Shown here: positions 43,377-54,667 of the stretch, in pieces
How positions within the stretch are numbered: the first letter of the stretch is position 1
Layout of the letters: each line of letters begins with the position of its first letter
Origin: Mytilisepta virgata
Lineage: Eukaryota > Mollusca > Bivalvia > Mytilida > Mytilidae
Length of the DNA stretch: 64,000 bases
Reading direction: 5' to 3'
Assembly: GCA_028015205.1 (NCBI GenBank)
Contig: JAPWFG010000023.1
Span: forward strand, 2,356,001-2,420,000
The notes under the pieces: model-generated
Databases searched by the model: none
Seen by the model: only the letters and a program-made list of their open reading frames with translations
Told to the model about the DNA's origin: nothing
Translations under genes and position numbers: made by a program

Positions 43377-44985
43377 GTATGTTTCTTTCAGATTTTGGAA
43401 GAGGAATAATTCTCAAGTCAGGATAAAGTGAAGAATAAGAACTAGATTCTGGTACAACCAGAATTGTGCAATGCTGGTAGAAAAATTCATTCCAGAATTA
43501 TTACTAGAATTTTCCAGCATTGCAGATGCTGGAAAATTCTGGTAAACCAGCATTGTAACAAATTTTCACAGAAAATTATGAATCACCCAGAATTTACCAG
43601 CATTGCAGATTCTGGACAATGCTGGTAAATTCTGGTTATACCAGCATTGCAGATACTAGTAAATGCTGGAAGATTCCACAACTCTTCAAATAAAAACTGA
43701 TGTACGCTTATAAATTAAAAATCCTAAAAAATATTATTGAACACTTATAATCAGTACTGAAGAAAAATTATAAATGATACAATATAATATACTATGTTAC
43801 AACAAAATGTTCCATTATATGTTTAAAAACAGATCAACATATTACTTATCAGGAAATAAAGTTGCATATGTATGCTATTTTTGAATGCTGTCATAACAAA
43901 CCAAAAAATAATGATAAATAATACACAGAAAAGATGTTCAACTGGTCGTTCATAATAAATATGCCAGTTTATACCACATAATTCAGTTTGCTTTTTAAAC
44001 TCATTATTACAACTTTTGCATGTTGAAGCATTTCTTAAACATGGCATAAAATAAATAATAAACAGAAAAATGCTACAAGAAAGAAAAGAATATGTTTTTT
44101 GTTTCGTTTAATACTGTATAATTTAGTAATTTCAGTTACCTCTGTGTGAACACTGAGGTTGTGAGTTCGAATCTCACCTGTGGCGGGGTGCGTTTGACCC
44201 CGATCTAAATTGACAAGGATTGCCAATTTTCCTACCAAAGGTCAGTGGTTCTCTCCGGGTACTCCGGCTTCCTCCACCAATAAAAACTAACTGCCACGAA
44301 ATTGCCAAATGTGCTGAAACCGGCCTAAAACCCGAACTAAACTAAACTAAACTGTTACATCTGCACATCCGGGTAGGTGAAAGTAGGATTTTGTGCCTGA
44401 TAATTTTTTTAAAATTGCTTAAAACATAAAATCTCTTGTTCTAGCACTATTGTATTGAATACAAGCAATCCTTCAGATTTTCTATTTTTAACAATACTGG
44501 ATTTACTAGCATTGTAAATGCTAAAATTCTGGTTCTTCCAGCATTATTTTACAATTCTGGTTTTACCAGCATTGTATATGTTACAATTCTAGTTTTCCTA
44601 GAATTGTATTTTAATAATACTGTTTTCTTTTATACAATTCTGGTTTTACCAGCATTGTAATTGCTACAATTCTGGTATTTCCAGAATTGTAAATATCTTT
44701 TTACAATTCTGGTAAATATATGTATACCAGAATTGTTGACAATTCTGGAATTCCATAATTGTACCAGGATACAATGCTGGAAATACTAGAATTGTCTTGC
44801 ACAATTCTGGTATTTCCAGAATTGTTGAGAACAATTCTGGAATTAATTTTTCTACCAGCATTGTACAATTCTGGTTGTACTAGAATCTAGTTCTTATTCT
44901 TCACTTTATCCCTCAAGTCATTGTCATTGTGCAACTCCTGTTTCGATTTTTTTTTATCAGGAATGATTGGGATTTCAGCCAAGTC
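43377..44985 (-). CDS. Putative upstream exon split by a 1.49-kb transposon
   Basis: Two open pieces, 44,912-44,985 and 43,377-43,411, flank the element at 43,421-44,911. Leaving out the element and one copy of its 9-bp target duplication, they form one open frame reading DLAEIPIIPDKKK... into ...RIIPLPKSERNI. It ends at donor C|GTATAG (43,376) in phase 1, which matches the two-base start of the exon at 43,100. With the element present, the frame meets a stop about 10 codons inside it. The acceptor would be TTTTAAAG (44,986-44,987). No known domain is recognised; it may be an extended DNMT1 N-terminus, 5' UTR or chance. Confidence 0.3.
43421..44911. mobile_element. 1.49-kb TIR element with perfect 9-bp target duplication
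   Basis: GGATAAAGTGAAGAATAAGA starts both ends in inverse, and the arms match for about 75 bp with three differences. CTCAAGTCA flanks it at 43,412-43,420 and 44,912-44,920. Both halves are built of repeated, alternately inverted ACAATTCTGGT.TTACCAGCA and CCAGAATTGT units. A SINE lies inside. No transposase, so non-autonomous. Confidence 0.9.
44142..44351 (+). repeat. tRNA-derived SINE nested in the 1.49-kb element
   Basis: GGTTGTGAGTTCGAATCTCA (B-box), CTCCGGCTTCCTCCACCAAT and tail AACCCGAACTAAACTAAAC. Same family as 14.8 and 40.5 kb; the 5' end is shortened. Confidence 0.85.
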
Positions 44986-45166
44986 CTTTAAAATATATTA
45001 GTAATATCAAACAGTTATAAAATTTCCTAAAACAAGTGGGAGTGAAAGACCATTTCATGATATTTAACCTATTCAGACATGAAAGAAATGTTCATGATGT
45101 ATTAAAAATAGGATTATGATGCTGGCCGGTAATTTCGTTTGCCCTGTAAGTCCGTTCATTGTTTTA

Positions 45167-45599
45167 ACAGGTTGGGCACAACCCCCCAAATGGGGAGTAG
45201 TTACCCAAATGAGTAACTACCCCTCAAATGAGTAACCATTTTACAATTATAAATTATTTTTTTTTGAAAAGATGAGTTTTTATTTAAAATGGCACATCTT
45301 TATAACAATTGAAACATTTCCAAATGAAGTATGTGTTTATATTCAAATTTGTAGGAATCTATGGCCTTTGAAATATGGAATTTTAGTCAATGTTCATAGT
45401 CATGCCATTTCTTTCAAACAAGATATTTTTATACACATCTTTTGGAAAAGTTACTCCATTTTATATAAACATGTGCCATCTTGTGTCAAAATAATCTTTA
45501 AAAATTTATTTTTTTATCATTGTAAAATGGTTACTCATTTGAGGGGTAGTTACTCATTTGGGTAACTACTCCTGATTTGGGGGGTTGTGCCTAACCTGT
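45167..45599. mobile_element. 433-bp fold-back MITE, TTA duplication
   Basis: ACAGGTTGGGCACAACCCCC and its inverse start arms of about 82 bp (GAGTAGTTACCCAAATGAGT, AACCATTTTAC). TTA flanks both ends, as for PIF/Harbinger-class elements. The open frame inside (97 codons) has no recognised similarity. Confidence 0.85.
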
Positions 45600-47448
45600 T
45601 TAATGAAATGAACATGCATACCAGACTTGGATCCAGTTGGGTGTATCTTTAATCCTGCCTTGGGGATTCCTTGTCGATTTGTACCTTTTCCAACTATTTT
45701 TTAGCAAATCATATCTTTATATTTCTTTGGATTTTGCCGCTGCGATTTTTGGATGATGTAAATTTAAAGAAAAAATTTGTTGTATCATTTTGAAATTTGT
45801 AGGATGTTCAACTAATGCCAGGCAGAGCTGTTTTTCCAAAATTTATTTAAAAACTGGGTTAAAAATATTTACCACCTATCTATAGACGATTTGGGTACCA
45901 GATATAATGTTTACAATCAATGTTTCCGCACAGTGCAGCACCTAGCGTTAACTGAAGATCCTAGAATTTGCCCCAAATTTTTCATTTTTCCAAAAATTTA
46001 AAATATTCATTGAACTTATTTATAGTCCATTCAAAATAAATTTGACCCTAAACTTTAATTGTAACAGCAGGTATTTTGAATTTAAATTGCTTAAGTATAT
46101 CATAAATATACACAGAAAAAAGTCCATGAAAATTTGACCGTGGGAAACTTCAAAATTAGATGTTCAAATCTCCCATGGGATTTGCAATGGAACAAGGGGA
46201 GGTAACTCTTGCTAAAACTAGGTTTTGTCTTTTTTTTCAATAATTTTCTTCCTCTGCTTGTTAAGAAAGATACTTCCATGGACTAAACTGGCTTGATTTA
46301 TCTTAGTTACATTGTATATATTCTGATATTTATGATACAAGAATATTCATAATTTTTATTTGTAGTTTGATTTTATTGACATGTTTAATATTGCAGAAAA
46401 TGCTTACTTTGAACCATGTGGCGATTTTGAAAAAAAAGTAATTAAAATGATTGTTAATTATTATCCCTTTTGACTATTTATCAATAATTTCTACTTGGTT
46501 AAAAGAATTTTTAAAACCACAAAAAAGTATAAGTAATACTTATATTTTCATCAACATTTGACTTTATAAACTTGATATCCTATTTTATTTTATTATTTTG
46601 GGGAAATGATGGACCCTAGAATGAGAAAATTTTATTCAAAACTTGAAGTAAAATATCAAAACTCTGTTACAATAATTGGTTTTTTAATGCTGGACATGTA
46701 CTTTGGCAAAATATTTTGTACAGGAAAAACAGTAATTATTATTTGGTTGTGATTTTGGCAAAAATTTCAAGCAGTTTTTACAGAGTTATCTCCCTTATTC
46801 AATGCAAATTCCCATATGAAATTTCTTTCAGCTGTAATTTTTACTGCTTGCATTCATTTCGAGGGGATTTTTCTTGGTTAATCCTTGTACATTTCCTGAC
46901 AAAAAAAACATTAATTTCTTCTATTGCAATTAGTTTGAGCTTAAGGTTCATTTTTGCTAGATTGACTGGACTATTATTGTAACTCAAGGCTCACCAAACT
47001 GGGCAAAAAAACAGCCTGTTAAAAGACAAAATCGCCCTAAGGATACCCCAAAAGCGAAGTTGAAGTCACCCTATCATTTCTGACTGGTCTCAGTTTTGGT
47101 TTTAGATTTTTGTCAAATTGTCATAGGGTAGAGGAAAATCTTGTGATGAATTGATAAAAAAAATTTTTGTAACAATATCGGTAATTCTACAAAGCTGGAA
47201 GTGAAAATAACTCATCAATCTTTCATTTTATTAGGAAGAAGTTGCAATATCGGAAACATTTTCTACTATTGTCGGCATTTATGCCAAAGAGAGATAATTC
47301 GCCTTTTAAATTTGATTTGCCTCCCTTTGTCTAATTACTTCACATTTAGGTGTAAACTGACAACATGCAATATTTTAACAATAAAGAATTGATTAGAAAG
47401 AGATAATTGTAAAGTAAACAAAAGAAAACAGATAAAGGTATGAAAGGA
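45600..47448. other. AT-rich intergenic sequence, no gene seen
   Basis: Open frames up to 88 codons show no recognised motif, splice context or homology. No repeat structure stands out. Confidence 0.6.
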
Positions 47449-47457
47449 TTTACCATG

Positions 47458-48946
47458 GTGTGTTCCCCGAACGTCAACTTTTTAAAAATCATGATACATG
47501 TTGTTGTTTTAGCAATTAAAGTGTGTTCAATTGGGGTACATATGAGGACATTATTTAAAAAAATTATAATTTGGAATAAAACAAAATTAAAGAAATAAGT
47601 ATTTGAAGTAAATTTATAAGTTTGAATAAAATACTTTATATATTTTACTATCAAAATATTTTAAAAATGAACCACTGCTTAAAACTCAAGGAAATTAATA
47701 ACTTAAAGAAAATAAATTTAAGAAACAGAAGTATTTCGCATGCAAATATGAGGAGGAACTAAACAAACTCCGAGACCAAGAATTGGATGACATTTCTAAA
47801 ACAGTCATTCAGCGTCTACCAACATTTTACTCAGTCAAATCACTTGAAGTAAAATGGACAGAAACAGCAACTGGTGATCAATTTCTGCTCTTTGATAACA
47901 GTGAGCAAACAGACGGCCTCTTAGCCTTTGGCACTTTAAAAAGTCTTACAGACCTCTCAGCTGGAGACACATTCTTCTGTGATTGCACATTTTACACATG
48001 CCCGGCCATGTTTCGCCAGATATACACTATCCATATAATCATCAATGGTGTAATGACTCCTGTTGTGTATGCCCTCCTTCCAGCAAAAAGCCAGATCATC
48101 TACTGTAGATTTCTTACACTAAAGGAATACATCACTCAAATAAATTTGCCTTCTACTCCAGCAACAGCATTTGCCGTCTTTGAAATAGCTGCACACAATG
48201 CCATACGTCAGGTCATTCCAGGTTCACAACGTGGAGGCTTGGCATGGAAAACTTAAGATGAAGGTTCAACATGCTCATCCGAACATCTTTACCATTATAC
48301 AGACATTCAAGGACATACAGAATGCCATTGATATCAACAGAATTCAGCGAGAAGCAGGAGGAACCACTCGACCATGTGCAAAGAAGTATGCCAACTTTGA
48401 CCGACGTCTAGCAACGTTAAAGGCTCGATTCCAAAACAGAACCATAGATTTGATAGCTTATGCTGATTCTGCATCAGAGTTTCTGCATTTGGAATAAAAG
48501 AACATTTTAGAGCTTGTGAGTTGTGACTCTTTGTGTGTTATATGACATTTTAGTGCTTTCTTTGTATGACATTTATGTGGGTTTTTTTTGTTGAATTTCA
48601 GTGCTTTATCGTGTGCTTTTTTAAATGTTTTGATAGACATTTCAGTGGTTTGTTTCTGTGAATTTTATTGTATTTATTGTTCCATCAACTAATAATTTGT
48701 CATACAATATGTGTTTATAATTTGAAAGCATTATTAATTATTCAAATGAAATAAACTATTAGTAATTTATATGTGTATCTTCATTTTAATCCAACATCTA
48801 AATGGAATATAAAATAATTGAATTAACCTGTTTTTTTTTACCTGTAAAAGTAATTGTTTAACCCTTAAATGGACCCCTTAATCAGGTATAATGAAGGAGA
48901 AAAATGTTCTTTGATCTTTGAAAAGTTGACGTTCGGGGAATCAGCC
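47458..48946 (+). mobile_element. Mutator-like (MULE) transposon, degenerate
   Basis: TIR TTCCCCGAACGTCAACTTTT at 47,463 and its inverse at 48,920-48,940; TTTACCATG (47,449-47,457) and TTTACCATA (48,947-48,955) form a 9-bp duplication with one mismatch. It carries a broken MULE transposase. The only element here with its own transposase remains, and a possible source of activity for its 9-bp-duplication neighbours. Confidence 0.88.
47783..48497 (+). pseudogene. MULE transposase, internally deleted and frameshifted
   Basis: The first part (47,783-48,256) reads GDTFFCDCTFYTCPAMFRQI followed by YTIHIIINGVMTPVVYALLP and PATAFAVFEIAAHNAIRQVIPG. This is the MULE domain core (D.TF..CP..F.Q.Y.IH......PLVYALLP; DFE.A). 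The second part, in another frame (about 48,200-48,497), reads NVEAWHGKLKMKVQHAHPNIF, the C-terminal N..E.WH..L......HPN.. motif. About 100 or more residues that normally separate them, including the CHFH segment, are missing at the join near 48,230. Not functional. Confidence 0.85.
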
Positions 48947-49323
48947 TTTACCATATGGGCATAAAGATGTCTTAGACTTTTGATGAGGGTAATAGGAATA
49001 CAGAATAATGCCCCTTTAGTTATAAATAAAGAATAATTTTTAAAAACGATAAAAGAAAAAATGGAAAGAAATAAAGATTGAAAAAATAATTCTTCAGAAA
49101 TTTTCAGGTACATGTATCTTTCAATAGACAAACAAATCCATGTGACTTTCATCTTGCACATGACCAAAACTCATTTTTAAACATTTTTTTAATAATTCTA
49201 TCAGAAGATCTTAAAATTCATAACTTTTTGTAGGGAAAAATGGAAAATAAGGTCAACTGTTAAATCAAAACAAAATCTGGAACCCCCCCCCCTTCAATAC
49301 AGTTCCTATTTCATCTCATTTTA

Positions 49324-50962
49324 TTAGCTCACCTGACCTGAAAGGTCAAGTGAGCTTTTCTCATCACTTGTCGTCCGTCGTCATCGTCTGTTAATTTTTA
49401 CAAAAATCTTCTCCTCTGAAACTACTGGGCCAAATTGAACCAAACTTGGCCACAAGCATCATTATGGTATCTAGTTTAAAAATTGTGTCTGGTGACCCTG
49501 CCTGCCAACCAACATGGCTGAAAAATAGGACATAGGGGTAAAATGCAGTTTTTGTCTTGTATCTCAAAAACTAAAGCAATTAGAGCAAAACTGACGGGGT
49601 AAAAATGTTCATCAGGTCAAGATCTACCTGTCATGAAATTTTCAGACGAATCGGTCAACCCTTTGTTGGGTTATTGCCCCTGAATCATTAATTTTAAGGA
49701 AATTTTGCAGTTTTAGGTTATTATCTTGAATATTATTATAGATAAAGACAAATTGTTAACAGCAAAAATGTTCAACAAAGTAAGATCTACAAATAAGTCA
49801 ACATGACCAAAATCATTGATTGACCCCTTATAGGAGTTTTTGCCCTTTAAAGACGACATCCAGCGTAAACATCCCTTTAAAGATCTTTTCCTCTCAAACC
49901 ACTGGGTCAATTGAGACCAAACTTTGGTGGAATGGTCCTTGGGTGGTCCCCTTCCAAAATTATGTCTGGCATCCCCGACTTCCAACCGACATGGCTGCTG
50001 TTACTAAAAATAGAAAAAAAGGGGGGGTGAATTTAAAAAATCTTCTTATATGAAACTACAAGGCCAATTGGAATCAAAGTTGGCAGTAATGGTTCTTAGG
50101 AGGTTCTCTTTCAGAAATATGTCCAATGACCTAGACTGTTAACCAAGATGACTGCAACAGCCAAATTTAGTTTAACATAGGGCCCTATGGGAAATTCATT
50201 GAAAAATCTTCTTGTCTGAAACCACAAGTTTGACATATTGGAGCAGGACTTGGCAGCATTGGTCCTTAGGAGGTCCTTTTTCAGAAATTTGTCTGATTTC
50301 ATGGACTGTGAACCAAGATGGCCACCACAGCAGAACTTAGTTTAACATAGGACCCTATGGGAATTTCACTCAAAAATCTTCTTGTCTGAAACCACTAAGC
50401 CAATTAGAATTAGACTTGGTAGCAATGGTCCTTAGATGGTCCTCTTTCAGAATTTTGTGCGATAACCCAGACTGTCAACCAAGATATGGCCGCCACACCC
50501 GAACTTAGTTTAACATAGGGCCCTATGGAAAAATTCATTGAAAAATCTTCTTGTCTGAAACCACTTGACATATTGGAGCCAGACTTGGCAGCATTGGTCC
50601 TTAGGAGGTCCTCTTTCAGAAATGTGTCGGATCACCCGGATTGTCAACCAAGATGGTTGCCACACCAAACTTTGTTAAATATTGGACCCTATAGGAAAAT
50701 TAATTTAAAAATCTTCTTGTCTAAAACCGCTTAGCCAGTTGGAACAAGACTTAGCAGAAATGGTCCTTAGATGGTTCTCTTTTAGAAATGTATCCTTTGA
50801 CCTGGACGGTCAACCAAGATGACTGCCACAGCTGAAATTTTAGTTTAACATAGAATCCTATAGAAAAACCAGCCAAATTGACTGCAACACTTAAATGTTT
50901 AGGTCTGCTCAAGGTGAAAAGTTAAATCCAGGTGAGCAATACAGGCTCTTGAGAGCTTCTAG
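49324..50962 (+). mobile_element. Hairpin-ended HINE-like element, copy 7
   Basis: 5' hairpin TTAGCTCACCTGACC / AGGTCAAGTGAGCT, then GTCGTCCGTCGTCATCGTC and GTTAA. Core of ~150-bp units with GGCCGCCACA, AGTTTAACATAGGGCCCTAT and AAAAATCTTCTTGTCTGAAA. 3' end AGGTGAGCAATACAGGCTCT then TGAGAGCTTCTAG before TTT. About 90% like copy 9. Confidence 0.85.
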
Positions 50963-51839
50963 TTTAGCTTGTACACCATAAGCAAAATTCAAATTATGAT
51001 AATTTATTGCCTCTTAATATAGAGGGTCCCTCTGCCCTTTAATTCTAGCTGTAACACTGTATATATGTGAAGGCATGAAAACATTGCAGCGATTCCTGAT
51101 GTCTCTCTTAAGTCTTCCTGTCAGGTCCTCACTTCTCTCTGTTTGGTTGCTTCTCCATAAAATTTTGAAGTATGGTGAGCCCTGTAACTAACTCATAACT
51201 TACTATTTGCGAACTGTTACGTTCACTAGTACATTCATACATTGCAAATAAGTCTATGTTATTTAAATATTTACAGGCTGTAAGTTGGCCTTAATGATGG
51301 GAGAGGCAGTATTGCAGGTTGGGGTCTGGGGCCATGTGGTGTCTTACATTGTAGTTTTATTTATAACTAATAAGGCCAAAAAAATACATGTCTGTTTACG
51401 GTTACCCGACCGACATTAATTTGAATGCTGAACCTAGGCCATTTTATTTCCGTCATAAAGTGAAAAGAAATAACTGAACTCATATCAAAAGTGAGTTGAA
51501 AGTTGCCATTTAATTTAATCAATTGCCTGATACATCCCACTGTTCACAATCGCGAATATGACAGCCATTTTAAAGAGACTCACGATTCGTGTAATAAAAT
51601 AAAAAAATTTCTGGCAATTTTTTTAGGACCATTAACCATTGGAAATAATACAGTCATTAAAAATACAGATAAACTCAGCCCATGGACAACTTGGACCACG
51701 GCAATATGGACCACAAAACTCGAAATCATGCAGCAAAAAATAAAATGAAAATACTGAAATACCCTATTTTTTTGGATGAGACATATATTTTTTGGTCCTG
51801 AATACAATTAAACCAAATTTTCTTCAACAGAAGGTCAGT

Positions 51840-52360
51840 TTTGTGTCTTGTGATGTGATGGTGTGTAAATTATTAGGGTACCGTCACTTGGTGGTGGTTG
51901 CCCTATAGTGATCAGTCTGTTGACCGTCTGTCTGTCCATAACAAGCTGTGTCCGCTCTATATCTTGAGAACCTTTATGATTTCAAAGTTTATACTTGGCA
52001 TGGATATTAAGTAGTACTAGAGGGTGTGTCACAATGTACGTACAACTCTGTAGGTCAAATGTTAAGGTCAGAAACTTAGGTCAAAGTTGAGAACCCCATG
52101 TCCTATGGTAGAGATCGTGGCCGCTCTATAACTTGAGAATGATCTGAAGTTAAGTGAAGATACTTAGCATGGTTATTCACCACTGTCAAAAGGGGTGTCA
52201 CAATTATTGTGCAAATCTCTAGGTCAAAGTGTCTGCTTAATCTCTGTCTAGCTCCTGTGACGTGTCTATTTAATCTCTGTCTGGCTCCTGTGACATGCAT
52301 GTAATCTTCAATAAGTTGAAGGTGGTCACTATTTGGTATGTTTAGATAATGGGCAGACAT
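51840..52360. repeat. Tandem repeat family (GTCCGCTCTAT.ACTTGAGAA), with a further unit at 52.6 kb
   Basis: CCGTCTGTCTGTCC precedes two ~190-bp units with CGCTCTATA.CTTGAGAA, GGCATGG.TATT and AGGTCAAA.GTTA; a third at 52,620-52,745. Layout again simple tract then tandem units. Confidence 0.6.
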
Positions 52361-52920
52361 TATGACATTATGAAATTTTAAAAAATAACGAACTATAAAT
52401 ATTTATTTTTATTCAATAAAAACAAGAAAAGATAGAACAAATTATTGCATTTAATATATTATAATATAAACATGGTAAATACAATACATCATTCACAAAT
52501 ACCGGGTATACATGCAAGGCAGTTGTACATGTACATTTTCCGTGACGCTGTCCGAAGCGGTATCTACAAATAGGAAAGTACATTAAATATGATGCTATCC
52601 AAAATTTCTGGGGAGAACACTGCGCTCTGTAACTTGAAAATGGTTTGAAGTTAAGTGAAGATACTTGGCATGGTTATTCACTACTTTCAAAAGGGGTGTG
52701 CGATTATTGTGCAAGGTTAATAACTTAGGTCAAATGTTATTTATGGCGGAGCCAACAGAGATGGATTCCATCTCCTTGATATCTATTTTAACATGTGTAT
52801 TATTATCTATGTACAAGTACAAATCTAGATATGAAGCAGAAAATAACAAATTGAAGCATAAACTACTTCGAAAATTTCTAGCTCTTTCAGAACAAGCTTA
52901 TGTTTCAACTAAAAAATGTA

Positions 52921-53085
52921 CAGTAGAATCTTGATGGCTCGAACTCGAAGGGAGCGTCCAAATTAGTACGAGAAATACATAGTGTTCAAGTGATTAAATA
53001 AATAAAATAAAATGGAATATTCACTAATAGGACTAAGAAAGTTGTTCAAGAAATTGGTGGTATTTTAGACTTTCGGGTTTGACTG
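52921..53085. mobile_element. pogo/Tigger-like MITE, second copy
   Basis: CAGTAGAATCTTGATGGCTC at left and GGGTTTGACTG at right with TA on both sides. Diverged from 8,703-8,873. Confidence 0.5.
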
Positions 53086-54044
53086 TATATTAAGCCTTTC
53101 TGACCTATTTATTTTTGCAAATTTTTGCAGATTAACCTGGCCTTTGCCTCTTTTATGTCAAGTTTGGATGATATTTAAAGTATGTTTGTTGCAAAACAGC
53201 TCATGACAATAAAATATGAGTAAAATAATCGAAAATGATGTCATGATGAGCTGTTAAAGGGGCATAGAACTACTAAAACTTACAAAATGTACAACAGAAA
53301 CAAGTTGAACATAACCAAATACAAAACAAAAAAAAAATAAAAGTTAAAAAGTGCCCAACGTTTCAGCCAATATATCCTTGTTCATGGGCAGGAAGAAATA
53401 AAAGATGTTCACTCTTTAAAACCCATAACAATATGTTCAATATTGTTTGGAGTGCCATTGTTGACCTTATGAATATTTTATTTTTAAGATGAGACTCAGA
53501 CTGTGTTACAGATGTTGAAGATCTATTCTATGGTATCTGTGGTGGAACGGTAATGTAATAAATGTCACAGACAACTTTTCTAGAGTCTGTGGTCAGTTGG
53601 GACCATCAAAAATGTCAGCAAAATCTTGATGAAGCCCTTCCCAGGCTTTTTGTATCCTTTTTATACATGTACGACGTAATTATATTGGGCTAAAAAACAC
53701 AACATTACAGGTATATATGTATTTTTTCCCTGTTAAAACCTGACTAAACTGTATTTTTTTTTGCTTACTTTAAATATTTTTCAACAAGCAGAAACCTGTT
53801 AAAATTTATGAAAGATATCAGTGTTCCAGATAGGATTTAAAGGCAGACGGGCATTTATTGAGGATAAGGGGAGCTTTAAAGAGTTCCAGATCTGAAAAGG
53901 GCAAACAAGATTGAGTCAATTTTTAAGAAAATTTCAAATATCAATTATTCACTTGTCTAATGCCCTTACAATTTATAAGAGTTCTATTAGCTTTTCTGCA
54001 CTTCTTTATTCATTTTCAACTAATTCAAATTTTCTTACTGAAGG

Positions 54045-54141
54045 TCTGTGGTACTCCGGCTTCCTCCACCAATAAAAGCTGGCTGCCGAAAAATAGCCAG
54101 ATATGCTGAAAACGACGTTAAACCCCAACTAAACAAACAAA
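54045..54141 (+). repeat. SINE 3' fragment
   Basis: GTACTCCGGCTTCCTCCACC, then GTTAAACCCCAACTAAACAA; only the 3' part of the SINE seen at 40.5 kb. Confidence 0.8.
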
Positions 54142-54224
54142 TATATTTTGTAAACAGAAAATAATGGTCTGACATATTGTCACAGATGTTTAGAGCATAA
54201 CTTGAAATAAATTAAATGGTACCT

Positions 54225-54667
54225 ATACAATTAAAATGGAGGGTCAAGGGTCGAGGTCATTGAAAAAGTCCATAGCAACTGATGAAAAAGTCCCTAGCAA
54301 CCATATATATTTAGGATCAGGACCCTATAATATAGTTGTACAAGTCAATATGGAGGCTCAAGGGTCAGGGTCATTAAAAAAATCCATAGCAACCGATGGA
54401 AAGTCCCTAGCAACCAAATATATTTGGGTTTAGGACCTTACAATTTACCTGTTCAAGTTAAAATGGAAGGTCAAGAGTCAATGCCATTGAAAAAGTCCAT
54501 AGCAAGCATATCTATTTGGGTTCAGAATTCTATTTTTTAGTTGTACAGGTCAATCAATATTTAGGAGAAAATTGCAATGGTATACATTAGATAGCAAAAA
54601 TAATCATTGATGCAAGATCTACACAAAATATAACAGATGAGCGATTCAGGCTCTTGGGAGCCTCTTG
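54225..54667 (+). mobile_element. HINE-like element, 3' fragment (copy 8)
   Basis: Carries three units of the 114-bp repeat seen in copy 5, then GATGAGCGATTCAGGCTCTT and GGGAGCCTCTTG before a T run. It touches the next copy directly. Confidence 0.7.

Noticed and set aside
44142..44351. Functional tRNA gene
   Set aside because: A B-box is present but no tRNA cloverleaf can be formed and the same sequence with tail is dispersed; it is a SINE.
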